DNA from: Demequina sp. NBRC 110052
GTDB lineage: Bacteria; Actinomycetota; Actinomycetes; Actinomycetales; Demequinaceae
Assembly: GCF_002090075.1 (NCBI RefSeq)
Contig: NZ_BBRI01000003.1
Coordinates: forward strand, 62,001 to 126,000
Direction: 5' to 3'
Length of the DNA: 64,000 nucleotides
Part shown: piece by piece, positions 8,225 to 16,646 of the stretch
Position numbering within the stretch: the first letter of the stretch is position 1
Layout of the letters: the number at the start of each line of letters is the position of its first letter
Made by a program: the position numbers and the translations under genes
The notes under the pieces: model-generated
Database searches by the model: none
What the model was told of the DNA's origin: nothing
Seen by the model: only the letters and a program-made list of their open reading frames with translations

Positions 8225-8800
8225 CTAGCGGCGGCAGTAGTGGATCTGGACGTAGCCGTCGCCGTACTTGCGCACGTCGGCGACGGCGAGATCCGTGCGC
8301 GGCAGCGGTGACTCGAAGAGCCTCACCCCGTCGCCGAGGACCGTGGGCAGCACCGTCACGATGAGTTCGTCCAGCAGGCCCGCGACGAGTGCCTGCCGCA
8401 CGAGCGAGCCGCCGTCGACGTAGACATGCGCACTGCCGGCGACCGCCTGCGCCTGCTCCACGAGCTCGACGATGTCGCCCGAGCAGGACGTCACGGAGCC
8501 GGGGGCCTGCGACAGGTCGCGGTGCGTCGCGACGAGCACCGGGGTCTCGCCGTAGGGCCATGTGCCGAAATCGCACGCGATGTCGAACGTGCGGCGCCCC
8601 ATCAGCAGGCAGCCCACGCCTTCGATGAACTCCTCGAACTGCAGCCCGTCGGACTCGCGCTCGGCCCACGCGCCCACCGCCATGGGGACGCCCGAGTTGC
8701 GAGGCTCCTGGAGCCAGCCGACCGCGTCGTCGGGGCCCGCGATGCATCCGTCGGCGGAGGTGGCGAGGTACGCGACGAGACGGCCGGGGGGTGCGGTCAT
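8225..8800 (-). CDS. dihydrofolate reductase-fold protein (RibD C-terminal domain family)
   Basis: The 191-residue single-domain protein has the DHFR/RibD-C fold: an N-terminal VAYLATSADGCIAG strand-turn, GVGCLLMGRRTFDIA in the middle, and the NADPH-side HVYVDGGSLVRQAL segment. This family includes YyaP/YwjB-type proteins of unknown substrate. It is neither the housekeeping FolA nor a full RibD. The start is an ATG with TACCGT ending 7 bases upstream and no ribosome site, so it is probably leaderless. The gene diverges from an MFS transporter across a 105-base gap containing a 14-bp palindrome. Confidence 0.85.
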   Translation of the reverse strand: MTAPPGRLVAYLATSADGCIAGPDDAVGWLQEPRNSGVPMAVGAWAERESDGLQFEEFIEGVGCLLMGRRTFDIACDFGTWPYGETPVLVATHRDLSQAPGSVTSCSGDIVELVEQAQAVAGSAHVYVDGGSLVRQALVAGLLDELIVTVLPTVLGDGVRLFESPLPRTDLAVADVRKYGDGYVQIHYCRR

Positions 8801-8806
8801 GCCCCT

Positions 8807-8812
8807 ACGGTA
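8807..8812 (-). promoter_or_regulatory. candidate -10 box (TACCGT), leaderless
   Basis: On the minus strand TACCGT ends 7 bases before the reductase ATG at 8800, matching the TANNNT pattern and spacing seen at other genes here. Confidence 0.5.
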
Positions 8813-8882
8813 CCGGCGAGTTGTGTCCGGTCTGTTGCATGGTGCACCTTCCCCGTCGCGAGAATGGCGCGCGGCGCATTGC

Positions 8883-8896
8883 CTGACATATGTCAG
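8883..8896. promoter_or_regulatory. 14-bp perfect palindrome, candidate operator
   Basis: CTGACATATGTCAG is fully self-complementary. It lies 10 bases before the MFS GTG and overlaps that gene's candidate -10 box CAGACT. No regulator gene is immediately adjacent, so its protein is unknown. Confidence 0.5.
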
Positions 8897-8899
8897 ACT
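8894..8899 (+). promoter_or_regulatory. candidate -10 box (CAGACT) of the first MFS gene
   Basis: CAGACT ends 7 bases before the GTG at 8906, and there is no ribosome site between. It overlaps the right edge of the palindrome at 8883-8896. Confidence 0.4.
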
Positions 8900-8905
8900 C
8901 TCTTC

Positions 8906-10285
8906 GTGACGGCAGAGACGGAGACCACCCCTTCCCTCTGGCGCAATCGCAGCTTCACCACCCTGATCACCGGCGAGGCGATCTCGCACGCCGGCGTGCA
9001 GGTGGCGCGACTCGCACTGCCGATCACCGCCGTCAACTACCTGGGCGCGGACGAGCGCCAGTCCGGTCTCATCATGGCGGCGTCGACCGCGGCGTTCCTG
9101 TTCATCGGGCTGCCGGCCGGCGCCTGGGTGGACCGCCTTCCCAAGCGGCGCGTCATGATTGCGGCCAACCTCGCGCGCGCCGGACTCATGGCCACGATCC
9201 CCGTCATGCACCTCACCGGCCACCTCACGATCGAGTGGCTCATCGGAATCGCGCTCGCGCTCGGTTTCGCCACCGTGTTCTTCGACGTGGCGTACCTGTC
9301 CGTGGTGCCTTCACTCGTGCGCAAGGAGCATCTGGGCCAGGCGAACGCGAACCTCGAGACCGTCGGGATCGTGGCGCAGGTCGCCGGCCCCGGCGCTGCG
9401 GGACTGCTCACCAAGGTCATGGCGGCGCCCAACCTGCTGGGCGCCGGAGCCGTCGGCTATCTCGCGAGCGCGTTCGCCGTCTCGCGCATCCGCGGAGAAG
9501 AGGCGCGGGGCGAGCGCTCCGCGGCCGGGCTGTGGGGAGAGGTCCGCGAGGGCGCATCGTTCGTGTTCCGCCACCCGCTGCTGTCCCGCACCACGGCCTC
9601 GGCCGCGGTCGTGGGCCTGTTCGACAACCTGGCGCGCGCCCTCCTGGCGATCCTGATCCTGCGCGAGATGGGCATCTCCGAGACGGCCTATGGACTGCTG
9701 TTCACGCTCGCGGCGTTCGCGTCGCTCGGCGGGGCCCGGCTCGCGCCATGGCTGCAACGCCGGTTCGGCACGGGCCGCACGCTCGTATGGGGCTTCGGAC
9801 TCTCCGTCGCCGGCACCGCCGCCTACCCGATCGCGCTGGTCGTCTCGCCCGCGGCGGGATACACCGTCATCCTCGTGTCGATGCTGCTCGGCTTCGGCGG
9901 CATCACGGTGTTCAACATCTCCCACGTCACCATGCGTCAGCAGCTGTGCCCGCCTCGCATGCTGGGCCGCATGACCGCGACGATGCGCTTCGCGATGTGG
10001 GGCGTCATGCCCATCGGCGCGCTCGTCGGCGGAGAGCTCGGCGCGCGCCTGGGGCTGGGCCCCACGTTCGTGATCGCGCTCGTCGGGTCGGTGATCGGCT
10101 GGCTCATCGTGGCCCTGTCCCCCGTGATCCGCGTGCGCTCCGCCGAGGACTGGCTCGCACGCCAGGACCACCCGGCGACGTGGCGGAGGGACCGGTCGGC
10201 GGGATCGCGCATCAAGGATGTCAAGCCCGGCGAACCGTGGGAGACGAAGGCCGCGTCCGACCTGGACGACACGCTCCCCGAGTAG
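8906..10285 (+). CDS. MFS transporter 1 (EntS/MFS_3-type exporter)
   Basis: This is a 459-residue major facilitator with 12 predicted helices and the EntS-like block structure, in which a conserved VTMRQQLCPPRMLGRMTA loop lies between helices 10 and 11. GAWVDRLPKRRVM after helix 2 is the motif-A equivalent. Such proteins export siderophores, macrolides or peptides; the substrate here is unknown. I chose the GTG at 8906 because it yields VTAETETTPSLWRNR, aligned with the start of the paralogue at 11339. The tail after the last helix is hydrophilic, about 50 residues long and rich in acidic residues. Confidence 0.88.
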   Translation: MTAETETTPSLWRNRSFTTLITGEAISHAGVQVARLALPITAVNYLGADERQSGLIMAASTAAFLFIGLPAGAWVDRLPKRRVMIAANLARAGLMATIPVMHLTGHLTIEWLIGIALALGFATVFFDVAYLSVVPSLVRKEHLGQANANLETVGIVAQVAGPGAAGLLTKVMAAPNLLGAGAVGYLASAFAVSRIRGEEARGERSAAGLWGEVREGASFVFRHPLLSRTTASAAVVGLFDNLARALLAILILREMGISETAYGLLFTLAAFASLGGARLAPWLQRRFGTGRTLVWGFGLSVAGTAAYPIALVVSPAAGYTVILVSMLLGFGGITVFNISHVTMRQQLCPPRMLGRMTATMRFAMWGVMPIGALVGGELGARLGLGPTFVIALVGSVIGWLIVALSPVIRVRSAEDWLARQDHPATWRRDRSAGSRIKDVKPGEPWETKAASDLDDTLPE

Positions 10286-10314
10286 CAGCCGCGCGACCGC
10301 CAGTCCCAATCATT

Positions 10315-10348
10315 GTGCACATCGTCCAGCCAAGTGGACGTTGTGCAC
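10315..10348. promoter_or_regulatory. 14-bp interrupted inverted repeat upstream of the AraC gene
   Basis: GTGCACATCGTCCA (10315-10328) and TGGACGTTGTGCAC (10335-10348) are inverted copies with one mismatch, separated by six bases. The repeat ends 22 bases before the AraC start, covering its -35 region. It could be an autoregulatory operator. As a 14-bp stem it could also end transcription from the upstream MFS gene, but no T run follows. Confidence 0.55.
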
Positions 10349-10358
10349 CCTCGTGCGC

Positions 10359-10364
10359 GACGAT
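10359..10364 (+). promoter_or_regulatory. candidate -10 box (GACGAT) of the AraC gene
   Basis: GACGAT ends 7 bases before the ATG at 10371 and directly follows the inverted repeat. It is a weak match to TANNNT, supported mainly by the spacing. Confidence 0.3.
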
Positions 10365-10370
10365 CGGGGC

Positions 10371-11342
10371 ATGTCCCCGGAACCCGCCGCCTCCCCCGTC
10401 GGCGACAGGCCAGAGCTGCGGGACACCCTGCGCTCGCTGCGCCTCGCATCCTCGAGCTTCCTCGACGCATCGCTCGAAGCTCCGTGGCGGTATCGTCGCG
10501 AGGAGGAACCCGGGAGCTTCCGGCTCTACGTCGTGACGGAGGGCGAGTGCGTCGTCGCTCCGATCGAGGGCATGGAAGTGACGCTCGGCCCGGGCGAGCT
10601 CGCGCTCGTGCCCGGCACCATGCCGCACGACGTGGCCTCGTCGGTCGACGCCCCGCGCAGCACCAGCGAACCGCTGCGCCACCCCGTCACCGACACGTTC
10701 GCCGCGGTGGCCGAGCGCGGCGAGGGGCCCCGCTGCCGCCTGCTCATGGGCACGCTCGAGATCGCTCCCGGGCCTGGCCTGCGGGTCCTCCGCCAGCTGC
10801 CGCCGGTCATCAAGGTGTTCCCCAAGGACGAGCTCGCCTCCCTGTGGGTGCCCGCCACCGTGCGGATGATCGTGCGCGAGGCCGTCGACCGGCGCACCGC
10901 CTCTGATGAGGTCATGACCCGCCTCGCTGACCTGCTCGTGCTCTTCATGACACGCACCTGGCTCGAGCAGGCCGACTACGACGGTGGGGCGCCTCGCGCG
11001 TGGACCGATGAGCGCATCGGCGCAGTCGTCGCGCGCATCCACGCCATGCCGGCCGAGCCATGGACCGTCGCCGACATGGCCGCAAGCGCGGGGATGTCGC
11101 GCTCGGCTTTCGCCGCTCGGTTCGCCGAGGTCACCGACACCACCCCGCTTCGCCTCGTCGCCGAGCGGCGACTCGCACTCGCCTCCCACATGCTTCGTAC
11201 GAGCGACGACACCGTCGCCGCAATCGCCGCCCGCTGCGGATACGGATCCGGGGCTGGCTTCGGCCGCGCCTTCCGGCGCGCGCACAGCACGTCCCCGGCG
11301 GCCTACCGGCGCGCCGCACGCACCGAAGGGAGCTCCGAGTGA
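10371..11342 (+). CDS. AraC family regulator with N-terminal cupin (Cupin_6)
   Basis: The 323-residue protein has an N-terminal cupin sensor of the Cupin_6 type (RDTLRSLRL...APWRY...VTEGECVV...GELALVPGTMPHDV, about residues 15-190). Two AraC helix-turn-helices follow from about 220: WTVADMAASAGMSRSAFAARF, then VAAIAARCGYGSGAGFGRAF. Its stop overlaps the GTG of the next MFS gene by 4 bases, so regulator and exporter are translationally coupled. It probably controls that exporter in response to a small molecule bound by the cupin. Regulators of this group often control stress or detoxification genes. Confidence 0.9.
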   Translation: MSPEPAASPVGDRPELRDTLRSLRLASSSFLDASLEAPWRYRREEEPGSFRLYVVTEGECVVAPIEGMEVTLGPGELALVPGTMPHDVASSVDAPRSTSEPLRHPVTDTFAAVAERGEGPRCRLLMGTLEIAPGPGLRVLRQLPPVIKVFPKDELASLWVPATVRMIVREAVDRRTASDEVMTRLADLLVLFMTRTWLEQADYDGGAPRAWTDERIGAVVARIHAMPAEPWTVADMAASAGMSRSAFAARFAEVTDTTPLRLVAERRLALASHMLRTSDDTVAAIAARCGYGSGAGFGRAFRRAHSTSPAAYRRAARTEGSSE

Positions 11343-12766
11343 GCCACGGATCCGACGACACCCCCGCCCCCGAGCACGTCGCGTCCACACGTCCCGCGCC
11401 TCTCAGCGGCGACGACCTCGACGACGGCGCCGTCACGATCGACCCGCGCCCCGGCGAGGCCGAGCCTGCCGAGGTGGTGACCGACGCGTCGGACCTGAGC
11501 GAGACCGAGCAGGCGCCGTCGCTGTGGCGCAACCGCCCGTACATGGCGCTGCTGACCGGCGAGACGGTCGGCAATGTCGCGGTGGAGATCGCGCAGGTCG
11601 CATGGCCCATCATCGCGATCACCTACCTCACGGCGACCGAGCTCGAAATCGGCATCCTGGGGATGGCGGAAGGGATCGCGTTCCTGGTCCTCAGCCTTCC
11701 GGTGGGCGCCTGGGTGGATCGCGTCTCGCGCCGCGCCGTCATGGTCGCTGCGAACGTCGTACGCGCGCTCACTATGGCGGCCATCCCGACGCTGTGGCTC
11801 CTGGGCGTGCTCGAGGTCCACTGGCTCATGCTCATCGCCCTCGTCATGTCGGGAGCGCAGGTCTTCTTTGACATGGCCTACATGTCGATCGTTCCGTCTC
11901 TCGTGCCCGAGCATCAGCTCAATGAGGCCAACTCGCGGCTGCAGATGACGAACGAGGTGGCGCGCGCCGCAGGGCCAGGGCTCGGCGGCGTGCTCGCGAA
12001 GGCGCTCACCGCTCCCCTGCTGCCTATCTTCGCGACCGTCGGCTACCTCGTGTCTGCCTTCGCCATCTGGCGCATCCCGGCCGACGAGCCGCCTCCCCGC
12101 GTGCACGACACGACGCTGCGCCGCGAGATCGCCGACGGCCTGGGTTTCGTGTTCCACCACCCGTTCATCAGGCCAGTCGTGATCGCGACCGCGGTGTCCA
12201 ACCTGTTCTCCTCCGTCGCGTTCACGATGTTCCCCGTGCTCGTGCTGCGCCACTTCGAGGTGGGTCCCATCGGCTGGGGCCTACTGCTCACGGCGGGTTC
12301 GATAGGCGGCATCCTCGGCGCGCTCGCCGCACCGTGGTTCGCTCGCCGCTTCGGCGCAGGTCACGCGATCCCCGTCACCTACGTCGTCAACGCCGTGTCG
12401 TTCGTGATGCCGATCCTCACGTTCCACCTGCCTCGCACCGTGGCGCTCGCGGTGCTGACCCTCAGCATGGTCGTGGGCCTGTTCTCCATCGTGTCGTTCA
12501 ACGTGGTCCAGGTGACCATGCGACAGAAGCAGTGCCCGCCGCGCATGATCGGCCGCATGACGGCGTCGATCCGCGTCGTGATCTGGGGCATCGGCCCCCT
12601 CGGCGCGCTCCTGTCCGGCGTGGTGGCCGAGCACTGGGGGCTCGAGCCTGCGTTCTGGATCGGCGGGATCGGCAACGCACTGGGCCTGCTCATCCTCATG
12701 GCGTCGCCCCTGTGGCGCATGGGTGACGTACCCGTCGTGCCTTCCGGACGACCGCCCCGCGCATAG
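11339..12766 (+). CDS. MFS transporter 2 (EntS/MFS_3-type exporter)
   Basis: The 475-residue transporter is a close paralogue of the one at 8906, sharing SLWRNRxxMALLTGE, GAWVDRVSRRAVMVAANVVRA and VTMRQKQCPPRMIGRMTASI. It carries an extra acidic, Pro-rich cytoplasmic N-terminal extension of about 55 residues before helix 1. The GTG start overlaps the AraC stop (GTGA), with GGGAG upstream inside the AraC gene. Export of a toxic compound or siderophore under AraC control is likely; the substrate is unknown. Confidence 0.88.
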   Translation: MSHGSDDTPAPEHVASTRPAPLSGDDLDDGAVTIDPRPGEAEPAEVVTDASDLSETEQAPSLWRNRPYMALLTGETVGNVAVEIAQVAWPIIAITYLTATELEIGILGMAEGIAFLVLSLPVGAWVDRVSRRAVMVAANVVRALTMAAIPTLWLLGVLEVHWLMLIALVMSGAQVFFDMAYMSIVPSLVPEHQLNEANSRLQMTNEVARAAGPGLGGVLAKALTAPLLPIFATVGYLVSAFAIWRIPADEPPPRVHDTTLRREIADGLGFVFHHPFIRPVVIATAVSNLFSSVAFTMFPVLVLRHFEVGPIGWGLLLTAGSIGGILGALAAPWFARRFGAGHAIPVTYVVNAVSFVMPILTFHLPRTVALAVLTLSMVVGLFSIVSFNVVQVTMRQKQCPPRMIGRMTASIRVVIWGIGPLGALLSGVVAEHWGLEPAFWIGGIGNALGLLILMASPLWRMGDVPVVPSGRPPRA

Positions 12767-12898
12767 GACGCGCCTGACACGCGGCCCAGGTACGGCAGCG
12801 GGGTGCGGAAGGGCTTATCCTGACGCGGTCGGCGTCACCGTCGACGCCTCCCTCGACTCGCCGCACCGCAGCGGCCACCCTCTCCAAGGAATCGCCCG

Positions 12899-13462
12899 AT
12901 GCGCTCCCGCACGTCCGTCGCCATCGCCCTCGCCCTGCTGGGCGCCGCAGCGCTGTCCGCCTGCTCGCCCGCCGAGGCAGAGGCTCCGGAGCCGACGGCC
13001 ACGGGTTACGTGGTCGAGGACGCGGCCGCGCAGGCGACGCGCGAAGCGGAGGCGGTCGCACCCGAGCTGCCCGATCCTTGCACCCTGCTGAGCGCGAGAG
13101 ACATCGCCGACGCGGTGGGCCTCGAGTTCGGCGCCGGGCTCTACAACGGCTTCCTCTCGAGCGAGACCGAGACGATCTGCGAGTGGAACGCGAGCGGCGA
13201 GGCCTACGCGTCCGTGCAGCTCACGCTGCGCGCGACGGACCGCGACCTGGCAGCGGAGCGCGCGTGGGCCGAGGAGTACTACGGCCCCACGGTGGACGTC
13301 TCCGTTGCGGGCGTCGATGGCGCGTTCTCCGCACAGGATGGCACGGTCGTGGGCCTGCTCGAGGACGGCATGGCCGTCTACGTGCTGCACTACACCGACG
13401 CGTGGGAGGACCTCACGGCCCAGACCTCCGCGATCGCCGCGCTGGTCGCCGCCGCTCTCTGA
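12899..13462 (+). CDS. putative lipoprotein with DPC motif (DUF3558-like)
   Basis: The 187-residue exported protein has a signal peptide ending in lipobox LSAC, so Cys22 should be lipidated. After a Glu/Ala/Thr-rich linker, the domain from about residue 58 begins with DPCTLLSARDIADAVG and has a second cysteine in TICEWNA. This pattern resembles actinobacterial DUF3558 lipoproteins, which are solute-associated but of unknown function. AAGGA lies 8 bases before the ATG. It is monocistronic and ends at a hairpin. Confidence 0.75.
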   Translation: MRSRTSVAIALALLGAAALSACSPAEAEAPEPTATGYVVEDAAAQATREAEAVAPELPDPCTLLSARDIADAVGLEFGAGLYNGFLSSETETICEWNASGEAYASVQLTLRATDRDLAAERAWAEEYYGPTVDVSVAGVDGAFSAQDGTVVGLLEDGMAVYVLHYTDAWEDLTAQTSAIAALVAAAL

Positions 13463-13472
13463 GCCCACGCCA

Positions 13473-13491
13473 CAGCCCGACGCTCGGGCTG
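13473..13491. terminator. hairpin terminator between convergent genes
   Basis: CAGCCCGA-CGC-TCGGGCTG is a perfect 8-bp stem with a 3-base loop. It lies 10 bases after the lipoprotein stop and 7 bases from the stop of the opposing MFS gene. Confidence 0.65.
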
Positions 13492-13498
13492 AGGCACC

Positions 13499-14893
13499 CT
13501 ACGGCCGCGGCTCGCGCGCGTCGTAGTCGAGGAAGCGCCGCAGGTCGGGCTTCCAGCGCACGCGCACGAGCACCGCGGTAGCGGCCACGATCACCAAGCC
13601 GCCGAGCAGCGGCGGGAACCACAGCGCCACGGCCGTGGCGAGCACCCCTGCGTACATGTCGCCCAGGCGCGGACCGCCGGTGACGACCACGATGAACACG
13701 CCCTGCATGCGGCCTCGCATCTGATCGGGCGCCGCCTGGATCATCATCGTCTGACGGAAGATCGCAGAGACCTCGTCCGAGGCGCCCATGCCCGCCATCG
13801 CGAGACACAGGGCGATGAGCGTGGGCCAATGGACACCTCCCCAGCCCTCCACGGGCTCGTGCTCGAGCCGCGTCGCGACGAGCACGATCACGCCGAACGC
13901 CACGGCGAACAGACCGAACACTGTGTTCGCGCGCCAGATCGCCACACCGTGCCGGTGCACGCGCGCGACCGGGCCGGAGAAAAGCGACGTGAGCATGGTC
14001 CCCACCGCGCCCGCGGCGGTCAGGGCACCCACGGCGAGCGCCCCGCCGCCCACGAGGGTCGCACCCAGCGCCGGAAACAGCACGTACGGGCGGAAGAACG
14101 TCATCGCGATGATGTCCACGAGGAAGTTCATGCGCAGGTTCGGCGCGTGGCGCAGGAAGCGCAGGCCTTCCATGAGCATCGCCCAGCCCGCGTCGGCCTT
14201 CTCGCCGAGTCGCGGAAGCGCCGGCAGCATCCACACGCCCAGGAATCCGGCCGTGAACAGCAGAGCGTCGATCGCGAAGGTCCAGACGAATCCGGAGGTC
14301 GCGACCAGCACGCCCGCGAGTGCAGGGCCCACGGTCAGCGCGATGCCGATCGAGATACCGTTCAGCGCGCTCGCCCGCGAGACGAGCTCGTGCGGGAGGA
14401 TGCGCCCCACGAGGGCTGATCGCGTCGCGCCCGAGATGGTGGCGGCGACCGCGTTGACGGTGGTGACGACGAGGAATGGCCACGCCTCAGCGCGACCCCC
14501 TGCGGCGATCGCGGCGACATCCCACAGCGCGAGGGCGACCAGGCCCAGCGTGGAGGCCCACGAGACCAGCGACGAGACGATCAGCAGGCGACGGCGGTCG
14601 AAGACGTCGGCCAGCATCCCGCCCCAGAGCCCGGCGATGATCATGGGGATCAGCGAGGCCCCGCCCACGAGCCCGACCATGAACGTCGACTCGGTGATGT
14701 CGTAGATCTGCAGGCCGACCGCGACGATCGACATCTGCGCACCGATGCTCGCGATCGCGCCGCCGATCCACAGCCGCGCGAAGGCCGGGCTCGCCTTGAG
14801 CGGGGCGAGGTCGACGAGTCTGCGTCCCTTGCCTGCGGGCGCTGCGCCGGAGTCGGCGGGCCGCTGCGCGGGGGTGTCGTCGGTCTCGGTCAC
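13499..14893 (-). CDS. MFS transporter 3 (EntS-type exporter)
   Basis: The 464-residue MFS protein resembles the enterobactin exporter group. It has a 35-residue hydrophilic N-terminus, then LWIGGAIASIGAQMSIVAVGLQIYDIT (helix 1) and LWGGMLADVFDRRRLL as the motif-A loop. The later loop QAAPDQMRGRMQGVFI replaces the CPP...GRM segment of the neighbouring MFS proteins. It starts at a GTG with TAGACT ending 7 bases upstream and no ribosome site, so it is probably leaderless. The substrate is unknown. Confidence 0.88.
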   Translation of the reverse strand: MTETDDTPAQRPADSGAAPAGKGRRLVDLAPLKASPAFARLWIGGAIASIGAQMSIVAVGLQIYDITESTFMVGLVGGASLIPMIIAGLWGGMLADVFDRRRLLIVSSLVSWASTLGLVALALWDVAAIAAGGRAEAWPFLVVTTVNAVAATISGATRSALVGRILPHELVSRASALNGISIGIALTVGPALAGVLVATSGFVWTFAIDALLFTAGFLGVWMLPALPRLGEKADAGWAMLMEGLRFLRHAPNLRMNFLVDIIAMTFFRPYVLFPALGATLVGGGALAVGALTAAGAVGTMLTSLFSGPVARVHRHGVAIWRANTVFGLFAVAFGVIVLVATRLEHEPVEGWGGVHWPTLIALCLAMAGMGASDEVSAIFRQTMMIQAAPDQMRGRMQGVFIVVVTGGPRLGDMYAGVLATAVALWFPPLLGGLVIVAATAVLVRVRWKPDLRRFLDYDAREPRP

Positions 14894-14899
14894 CGGAAG

Positions 14900-14905
14900 A
14901 GTCTA
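14900..14905 (-). promoter_or_regulatory. candidate -10 box (TAGACT), leaderless
   Basis: On the minus strand TAGACT ends 7 bases before the GTG at 14893, a good TANNNT match with no ribosome site after it. Confidence 0.5.
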
Positions 14906-14955
14906 GATCGCACGCGGGACGCCGAGCGGCCGTCGACTGCGAGGCGCTGCGGCAA

Positions 14956-15303
14956 CTACGAAGCCTCGGGAGGCTCCGCGTCTCCCTCGCGCTCGCCGTC
15001 GTCGTCCGCGGTGTCAGGTGGCTGGGGCAGCTCGCCGTGGAACATCCGGGAGACGGAGGCGCGCGCGTCGGGCTGGTTCTCGTTGCGACCGCTGATGCTG
15101 CCCGACTTCGTCGAGTAGCGCCCGCGCGGCTGGTCGTCGCCGGTGAGGCTCGAGACCGTGTACGCGACAGTCTGGTCGGGACGGTAGCGGGCCGCCCGGT
15201 TGCGGTAGCGCGCCTGGATCCACATGTACACGCCCACGCCGGAGGCTGGCCCGACCGCGAGGAGAAGCAGGCCGATGAGGCCGGAGTCCGAGTCGCCGCT
15301 CAT
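14956..15303 (-). CDS. small membrane protein, third gene of the SPFH operon
   Basis: The 115-residue protein has one N-terminal membrane segment (GLIGLLLLAVGPASGVGVYMWI), a basic patch ARYRNRAARYRP, and a soluble tail ending in an acidic Glu/Asp/Pro-rich stretch. It starts at an ATG overlapping the zinc-ribbon gene's stop by one base (TGATG), so it is translationally coupled to it. By position it is equivalent to ydjH in the Bacillus ydjGHI cluster. Similarity cannot be judged by eye and the function is unknown. Confidence 0.75.
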   Translation of the reverse strand: MSGDSDSGLIGLLLLAVGPASGVGVYMWIQARYRNRAARYRPDQTVAYTVSSLTGDDQPRGRYSTKSGSISGRNENQPDARASVSRMFHGELPQPPDTADDDGEREGDAEPPEAS

Positions 15304-16625
15304 CACGAGGCCGCCAGAATCATGAAGCCGATGGGCCACGTCACGAGGGACACGGCGATGCCGGTGCCCCACGCGGCCATGGCGGCCTTCTTGCGGTTGA
15401 TCGGGACGGATCCCATCGTGGAGCCAGTCCTTCCGTTGACGGCGATGTAGTGGGTGATCTCCTCGCCTCTCTTCGTCTTCTCGACGTACCCGTACAGCCA
15501 CACGGGCAGCAGCGCGGAGGTCCAGCGCGCGCCGTCGATGCGCACCTGCTCGGCGTCCCAGCGCACGCCTCGCCGGTAGCGGCTGACGGACTGCGTCGCG
15601 GCCCCGCGGGCGACGGTGAGGAAGTGTCCCCCTGCGATCGACTCGGCTTCGTCGATGTCCATGTCGCGGCGCTCCGAGGTGTAGTCGTCGCCCAGGAAGT
15701 GCGCGTCGAAGCGCACCAGGTTCTTGACGTCGAACGGCAGGATCGCGTTGATGATGTTGTTGGTGCTCATCGCGGAGTGGATGTTCGCCTTGTCGAACGA
15801 GGACTCGACGATGAGGTCGTCGATCTCGATGTCCAGCTCGCGCGTCACGGCGTAGCGGTCCACGTGATACGTCGTGCCGCGCTCCTTGGAGTGCGTGGTG
15901 TGCCGCAGGATCTCCCCCATGCCATCCAGCCGCGCACTGATGTTGCCATCCACCGTCATGTAGGGCAGGTACACGCCCATGACATTCTCGGGTGTGAAGG
16001 TGTCCGCGAACGCGGGCAGCGCGAACGCTTTGCGCTCCTGCACGAACGCGGCGATGTTCGCCATCGCCTGCTCGCGCGTGATCGCGAACGGCAGGATGCC
16101 GTCCGGCACCGCGCCGTTGGGCACCTTGTTGTTGAGCGACAGGGTGTGCTTGCACCAGTGGCACCGCGACTTCAAAGTGCGGGAGGTGTCGATGATGACG
16201 TCCGCCCCGCACCCGTCGCACTTGAGGGTGATGAGGGTGTCGTCGGAGGCGATGTCGGCGGCGGCGGTGGAGCGGTGCGTGCCGCGCAGGTCCGCGATGC
16301 CCTCGGACAGCCCCATGGCCTCGTCGATGCGCGTGAAACCCCACCGGTGGCGGCAGAACTCGCACATGAACTCGCCGCGGCCCTCGAGCTCCACTACGTC
16401 GCTCGCCCCGCACTTGGGGCACCGGTTGATGCCGTCGCGGCTTCCGTCAGGCGTCGCGATGACGTTGTCGCCGCCCGACGCGGCGGCCACCTGGTCCTCG
16501 TCGGCGCGGGCTTCGGCAGGCTCTCCTGCGGCCATCCGTCCGGGCTCCGCGGTCGAACCCGCGGCGCCGAGTCCGGGCACGATGCCGTGCGGAAGGAAGT
16601 CGGGCAGGTCGTCGTCTCGATTCAC
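15303..16625 (-). CDS. double zinc-ribbon (TFIIB-like) membrane-associated protein, YdjG-like
   Basis: The 440-residue protein carries two zinc ribbons: CPKCG...CEFC near residues 70-90 and CDGCG...CHWC near 135-160. A long conserved region of unknown fold follows. The C-terminus has hydrophobic segments (AAMAAWGTGIAVSLVTWPIGFMIL) that should anchor it in the membrane. Proteins with this layout pair with SPFH/virion-core-like proteins, as ydjG does with ydjI in Bacillus (established context). The gene lies 21 bases after the SPFH gene and overlaps the next one. A role in envelope-stress scaffolding is inference. Confidence 0.8.
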   Translation of the reverse strand: MNRDDDLPDFLPHGIVPGLGAAGSTAEPGRMAAGEPAEARADEDQVAAASGGDNVIATPDGSRDGINRCPKCGASDVVELEGRGEFMCEFCRHRWGFTRIDEAMGLSEGIADLRGTHRSTAAADIASDDTLITLKCDGCGADVIIDTSRTLKSRCHWCKHTLSLNNKVPNGAVPDGILPFAITREQAMANIAAFVQERKAFALPAFADTFTPENVMGVYLPYMTVDGNISARLDGMGEILRHTTHSKERGTTYHVDRYAVTRELDIEIDDLIVESSFDKANIHSAMSTNNIINAILPFDVKNLVRFDAHFLGDDYTSERRDMDIDEAESIAGGHFLTVARGAATQSVSRYRRGVRWDAEQVRIDGARWTSALLPVWLYGYVEKTKRGEEITHYIAVNGRTGSTMGSVPINRKKAAMAAWGTGIAVSLVTWPIGFMILAAS

Positions 16626-16646
16626 GGTGAGAGGCGTCTTCCGGGG

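Noticed and set aside
10315-10348. Rho-independent terminator of MFS1
   Set aside because: The stem is strong but no T tract follows, and it sits over the next gene's promoter, so an operator reading is preferred, though not exclusively.
12899-13462. Substrate-binding protein of an ABC importer
   Set aside because: The lipoprotein is too short, lacks binding-protein lobes, and no ABC genes adjoin it.
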